This document shows, piece after piece, positions 22,222 through 24,936 of a stretch of DNA of 24,936 nucleotides. Source of the stretch: JBHELG01 sp046263195 (GTDB lineage Bacteria > Actinomycetota > Nitriliruptoria > Nitriliruptorales > JAHWKO01). Numbering within the stretch: position 1 is the first letter of the stretch; each line of letters begins with the position of its first letter. The DNA lies in the NCBI GenBank assembly GCA_046263195.1, contig JBHELG010000051.1, positions 1 through 24,936 of the forward strand. The letters are read 5' to 3'. Both the position numbers and the translations under genes were made by a program. Below the pieces are notes generated by a model. The model ran no database searches. It worked only from the letters and a program-made list of their open reading frames with translations, and was not told the origin of the DNA.

Positions 22222-22387
22222 GAGACTCGCCGGGCCGTCCGCCCGCTCATCCCTCCACCCCGGCTCTTCGGGACACGGCCGGGAGTCGGTCCGTTCGAAG
22301 GGTGGTGGCTCGCCAGCTCACCGGTCGCCGCCGACGCTGGGTGGGCGTAGGGTCGAAGCTCGAGGGAACGAGGACCGGGAGACTGTC

Positions 22388-24070
22388 GTGCACGCCGAGC
22401 TGATGGCCCTGGCCGACGAGGCCTTCGTGAAGTCCCTCGCCGCCAACCCTTTCGAAGCCACGCTGCTCGGATTCCACGACTTCGATCATGAGGTACCGGA
22501 CCTCTCCGAGGCGTTCGAGGAGCGACGACGTGATGAGCTCGACGACATCCTCCGCCGGGCTGCGAAGCTCGATTCCGAGGGGCTGGAGGGGGAGGATCGC
22601 GTCACGCACGGAACCCTGCTGTTCGAAGTCCGCTCGCAGCTTCTGGCCCTCGACGCCAAACTCATCGAGTTCGGGATAAGCCCGACGATCGCGGGCACGC
22701 ACGTCCAGGTCCTCCAGCTCGTGCCCAAGGCCGTTCTGGCCTACCCCTCGCAGGCCGCCGCCTACCTCGAGCGCTGCTCGAAGCTCGACCGCTTTCTCGA
22801 TCAGGCAGCGGAACGCCACTGCCGGGGCGCATCTCGCGGCCGCACCCCACCCGCGCGGGCCGTAACGGGAGCGATCGACCAGATAGAGCGCTACCTGGCC
22901 GCGCCCGTTGAAGACGACCCGCTGTTGAGTCCGGAACCGTCGCTGGGAGGCGCTGCTGGCAGCAGCTGGAGGGAGGAGCTCATCGCAGTCGTCAAGCGCG
23001 TGGTACGTCCAGCGATGGCGCGCTACCGCGACCGCATCCGCGACGAGGTCCTCCCACGGGCCCGCCCCGACGATCGCAGCGGGCTCCGCTGGCTTCCTGA
23101 CGGCGTGGAGATCTACACCCACGCGATCGAGCGCCACACCACGACGGCCCTCGGCGCGGAGGAGATCCATCAGCTCGGCCTCGACCTCGTCGCAGCCCTC
23201 GCTGATGAGTACCGTCACCTCGCCCGAGACGTGCTCGAGACGTCCGACCTGAGCCTGATCTTCAATCGGCTGCGTAACGACCCCACACTGCGCTTCGAAC
23301 ATAGCGAACAGGTACGCCGGGCAGCGGAGGAGGCGCTGGCACGTGCCGAGACTGCTGCATCAGCGTGGTTCGGACGACTTCCCCGTGCCAGTTGCATCGT
23401 CAAGGAGATTCCCGCCGTCGAGGCCCCCGAAGCGCCGATCGCCTACTACTTTCCGCCTCCCGGGGATGGTTCTCGTCCGGGCATCTACTGGGTCAACACC
23501 TATCAGCCGGAGACCCGCACCCGCTTCGAGTGTGAAGCGCTTGCTTTTCACGAGTCCGTCCCAGGCCACCACCTCCAGTGTGCGCTTGCCCAGGAACTCG
23601 ACCTGCCCCGCTTTCGCCGCTTCAGCTTCATCAACGCGTATGTCGAAGGCTGGGGGCTGTACGCGGAGCGCCTCGCCGACGAGATGGGCCTCTACTCGAG
23701 TGACCTCGCACGCCTCGGAATGCTGTCGATGGACTCCCTGCGTGCCGGCAGGCTCGTGGTCGACACCGGGCTACACGTGAAAGGCTGGAGCCGCCAACGG
23801 GCGGTGGACTTCCTGCGCAGCAACAGCCCGCAGGCTCTGAACAACATCGACAACGAGGTCGACCGCTACATCGCCTGGCCGGGTCAGGCTCTCGGCTACA
23901 TGATCGGGCGCCTCGAAATGGGCAGGCTGCGCGACCACAGCCGCATGCGGCTGGGATCACGCTTCGACGTCCGGACCTTCCACGATGTCGTGCTCGGCCA
24001 CGGCGCTATCCCGCTCGGGGTACTCGGCGAGGTCGTGGACGACTGGATCGCTTCACAGGCCGCGACGTGA
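22388..24070 (+). CDS. DUF885-family metallopeptidase-like protein
   Basis: A 560-aa protein of the DUF885 family, related in fold and zinc motifs to gluzincin carboxypeptidases. The zinc-binding signature HESVPGHHLQ gives His388, Glu389 and a second His at 394 or 395. EGWGLYAERL follows, with Glu420 as the likely third ligand, and then PGQALGYMIGRL near 498-509. There is no signal peptide, so it probably acts in the cytoplasm, perhaps on short peptides. GTG 22388 was chosen because GGGAG lies 6 nt upstream and the domain starts at once (VHAELMALADEAFVKSLAANP without its last residue); the longer upstream frame is not family-like. A TAGGGT -10-like element is at 22348-22353. Confidence 0.88.
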   Translation: MHAELMALADEAFVKSLAANPFEATLLGFHDFDHEVPDLSEAFEERRRDELDDILRRAAKLDSEGLEGEDRVTHGTLLFEVRSQLLALDAKLIEFGISPTIAGTHVQVLQLVPKAVLAYPSQAAAYLERCSKLDRFLDQAAERHCRGASRGRTPPARAVTGAIDQIERYLAAPVEDDPLLSPEPSLGGAAGSSWREELIAVVKRVVRPAMARYRDRIRDEVLPRARPDDRSGLRWLPDGVEIYTHAIERHTTTALGAEEIHQLGLDLVAALADEYRHLARDVLETSDLSLIFNRLRNDPTLRFEHSEQVRRAAEEALARAETAASAWFGRLPRASCIVKEIPAVEAPEAPIAYYFPPPGDGSRPGIYWVNTYQPETRTRFECEALAFHESVPGHHLQCALAQELDLPRFRRFSFINAYVEGWGLYAERLADEMGLYSSDLARLGMLSMDSLRAGRLVVDTGLHVKGWSRQRAVDFLRSNSPQALNNIDNEVDRYIAWPGQALGYMIGRLEMGRLRDHSRMRLGSRFDVRTFHDVVLGHGAIPLGVLGEVVDDWIASQAAT

Positions 24071-24297
24071 AAACAGCCGCCATTGCTCCCAGTCAAGCGG
24101 AGCCCTGAACCTCCCTTGTCGACAGCCGCAAATGCGCGCTGGACACGGACTCTTCAGCCTGATACCGCCCCGTGGCCTCCCATTTCCCGCTCGGATACTG
24201 CCCGTGTTCACGCCTACCTCAGCGGAAACCTCACGAAAAACAAGGCCTAGAGCTCCGAGACGTGAACCGCTTTTCCACACCCTTTCTGGGTTCTGTC

Positions 24298-24328
24298 TCG
24301 AAAATGTCGTGGGACGAACGTATGTTCG
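24298..24328 (+). promoter_or_regulatory. LexA (SOS) box overlapping the -10 of the DUF222 gene
   Basis: CGAACGTATGTTCG (24315-24328) is a perfect GAAC-N4-GTTC SOS box of the Gram-positive/mycobacterial type. Inside it TATGTT (24321-24326) fits a -10, with TCGAAA (24298-24303) as a -35 at 17 bp. The -10 is followed by six bases and then the ATG at 24333, so the transcript would be leaderless. LexA binding would cover the -10. Confidence 0.8.
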
Positions 24329-24332
24329 GGGC

Positions 24333-24936
24333 ATGGATATCGACGCGACTTCTCAGCCTCCCTCCGAGCCTGCGCTCCGGCCTGAGGGGGAGGTGAGCCT
24401 GGCGGAGGGTGCGGGGCTCCTGGCGGAGCTGTCGGAGACGCTACGGGACATGCAGCAGGCCACGGCGGAGGCGGTGGACCTGGCCGGGCGGGTGCAGCGC
24501 GCCGGGGTGGTGGAGGTCATCGAGGGCCTGCCCTTGGAGTTGCTGCTGGCACTCGAGCACCGCATCGTCTCCTGCGATGCCCGCATGCTCCTGGAAGCGG
24601 CGCGGGTGCTCGGACGCATGCCCGTCACCAAGGCGCTGTTCGCAGAAGGCCGCCTCTCGTGGGGTCAGGTCCGGGGCATCGTGGCGCGTCTGCGCCGCCT
24701 GCGGGTCGACGACCTGCAGGGCATCGACGAACGGGTGGAGGCCTCGCTGGATGTGGTGGACAAGTACTCGCCCGACGAGCTCGTGTGGGCGGTGGAACGC
24801 GTCGCCGACGAGGTCGACGGTACGCGCAAGGTGGAACGTCGCGAGCAGCGCTAAGTGGAGGCCAGCTTCCTCGCGGTTCAGCCGTCGTTCGACGGCTGTG
24901 TGCGCCTGTACGGCGAACTTGACCCGGTAGCGGGCG
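24333..24936 (+). pseudogene. DUF222 (13E12-repeat type) protein gene, interrupted by in-frame TAA, runs off the right edge
   Basis: The N-terminal part of a DUF222 protein, a family that usually ends in an HNH endonuclease domain and is abundant in actinobacteria. Recognisable are VVEVIEGLPLELLLALEHR, GRMPVTKALFAEGRLSWGQV and a helical region up to KVERREQR. At codon 174 (24852-24854) there is a TAA. Directly after it, in the same frame, the expected family sequence resumes: EASFLAVQPSFDGCVRLYGE and LDPVAG. So no frame shift is involved, only one nonsense codon. It could be a decayed copy, a sequencing error, or a split gene restarting at GTG 24855. In mycobacteria 13E12-type genes are among the SOS-induced genes, in keeping with the SOS box here. 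The 262 bp before it are relatively AT-rich and hold nothing else I can see. Confidence 0.75.

Noticed and set aside
24852..24854. Recoding (Sec-like read-through) of the TAA in the DUF222 gene
   Set aside because: TAA is not a selenocysteine codon and no Cys-based motif is expected here; nonsense mutation, sequencing error or restart is simpler.
1..24936. CRISPR arrays, tRNA or rRNA genes, prophage or insertion sequences
   Set aside because: I saw no regularly spaced repeats, no tRNA-like cloverleaf and no transposase or phage gene in the window.

Overview
The window is GC-rich, densely coded DNA from an actinomycete-like bacterium (Actinomycetota). Four things point there: a WhiB-type iron-sulfur regulator, a DUF222/13E12-type gene behind a GAAC-N4-GTTC SOS box, many GTG starts and TANNNT -10 elements, and the order lspA - rluD - dnaE - hisD - hisC. 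I cannot fix the class or genus; a deep branch is only a guess.

Positions 1-11040 are a housekeeping block. The 5' end of ileS runs leftward. Running rightward are a DksA/TraR-type zinc-finger protein, lspA, an RluD-type pseudouridine synthase, a DoxX-type membrane protein, dnaE, a secreted seven-repeat beta-propeller lipoprotein, hisD and hisC. dnaE has a roughly 150-nt leader packed with five consecutive perfect hairpins. A leftward helical protein of unknown function (11064-11954) closes the block.

Positions 12038-18127 are one tightly coupled operon with its own promoter. It holds a peptide-type ABC substrate-binding protein with a C-terminal membrane anchor, a DppB-type permease, a DppC-DppD permease/ATPase fusion, a DppF-type ATPase and a small DsrE-like protein. 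Three of the four junctions are 4-bp GTGA overlaps. The last gene is the most interesting item in the window. Its reading frame continues through an in-frame TGA (17996-17998) into a second half that completes the DsrE fold, giving a U-P-G-C motif in place of CxxC. A SECIS-like hairpin follows the TGA, so I read it as a selenoprotein that conventional gene calling would truncate.

Positions 18111-24936 hold, in order, a secreted DUF2961 (GH172) glycosidase, a strong terminator, whiB, a divergent PRPP synthetase, a DUF885 metallopeptidase-like protein, and a DUF222 gene. The DUF222 gene has an SOS box overlapping its -10 and is interrupted by an in-frame TAA.

An approximately 90-bp palindromic repeat occurs twice, once in the ileS leader and once in frame inside the start of the DppF-type ATPase gene.
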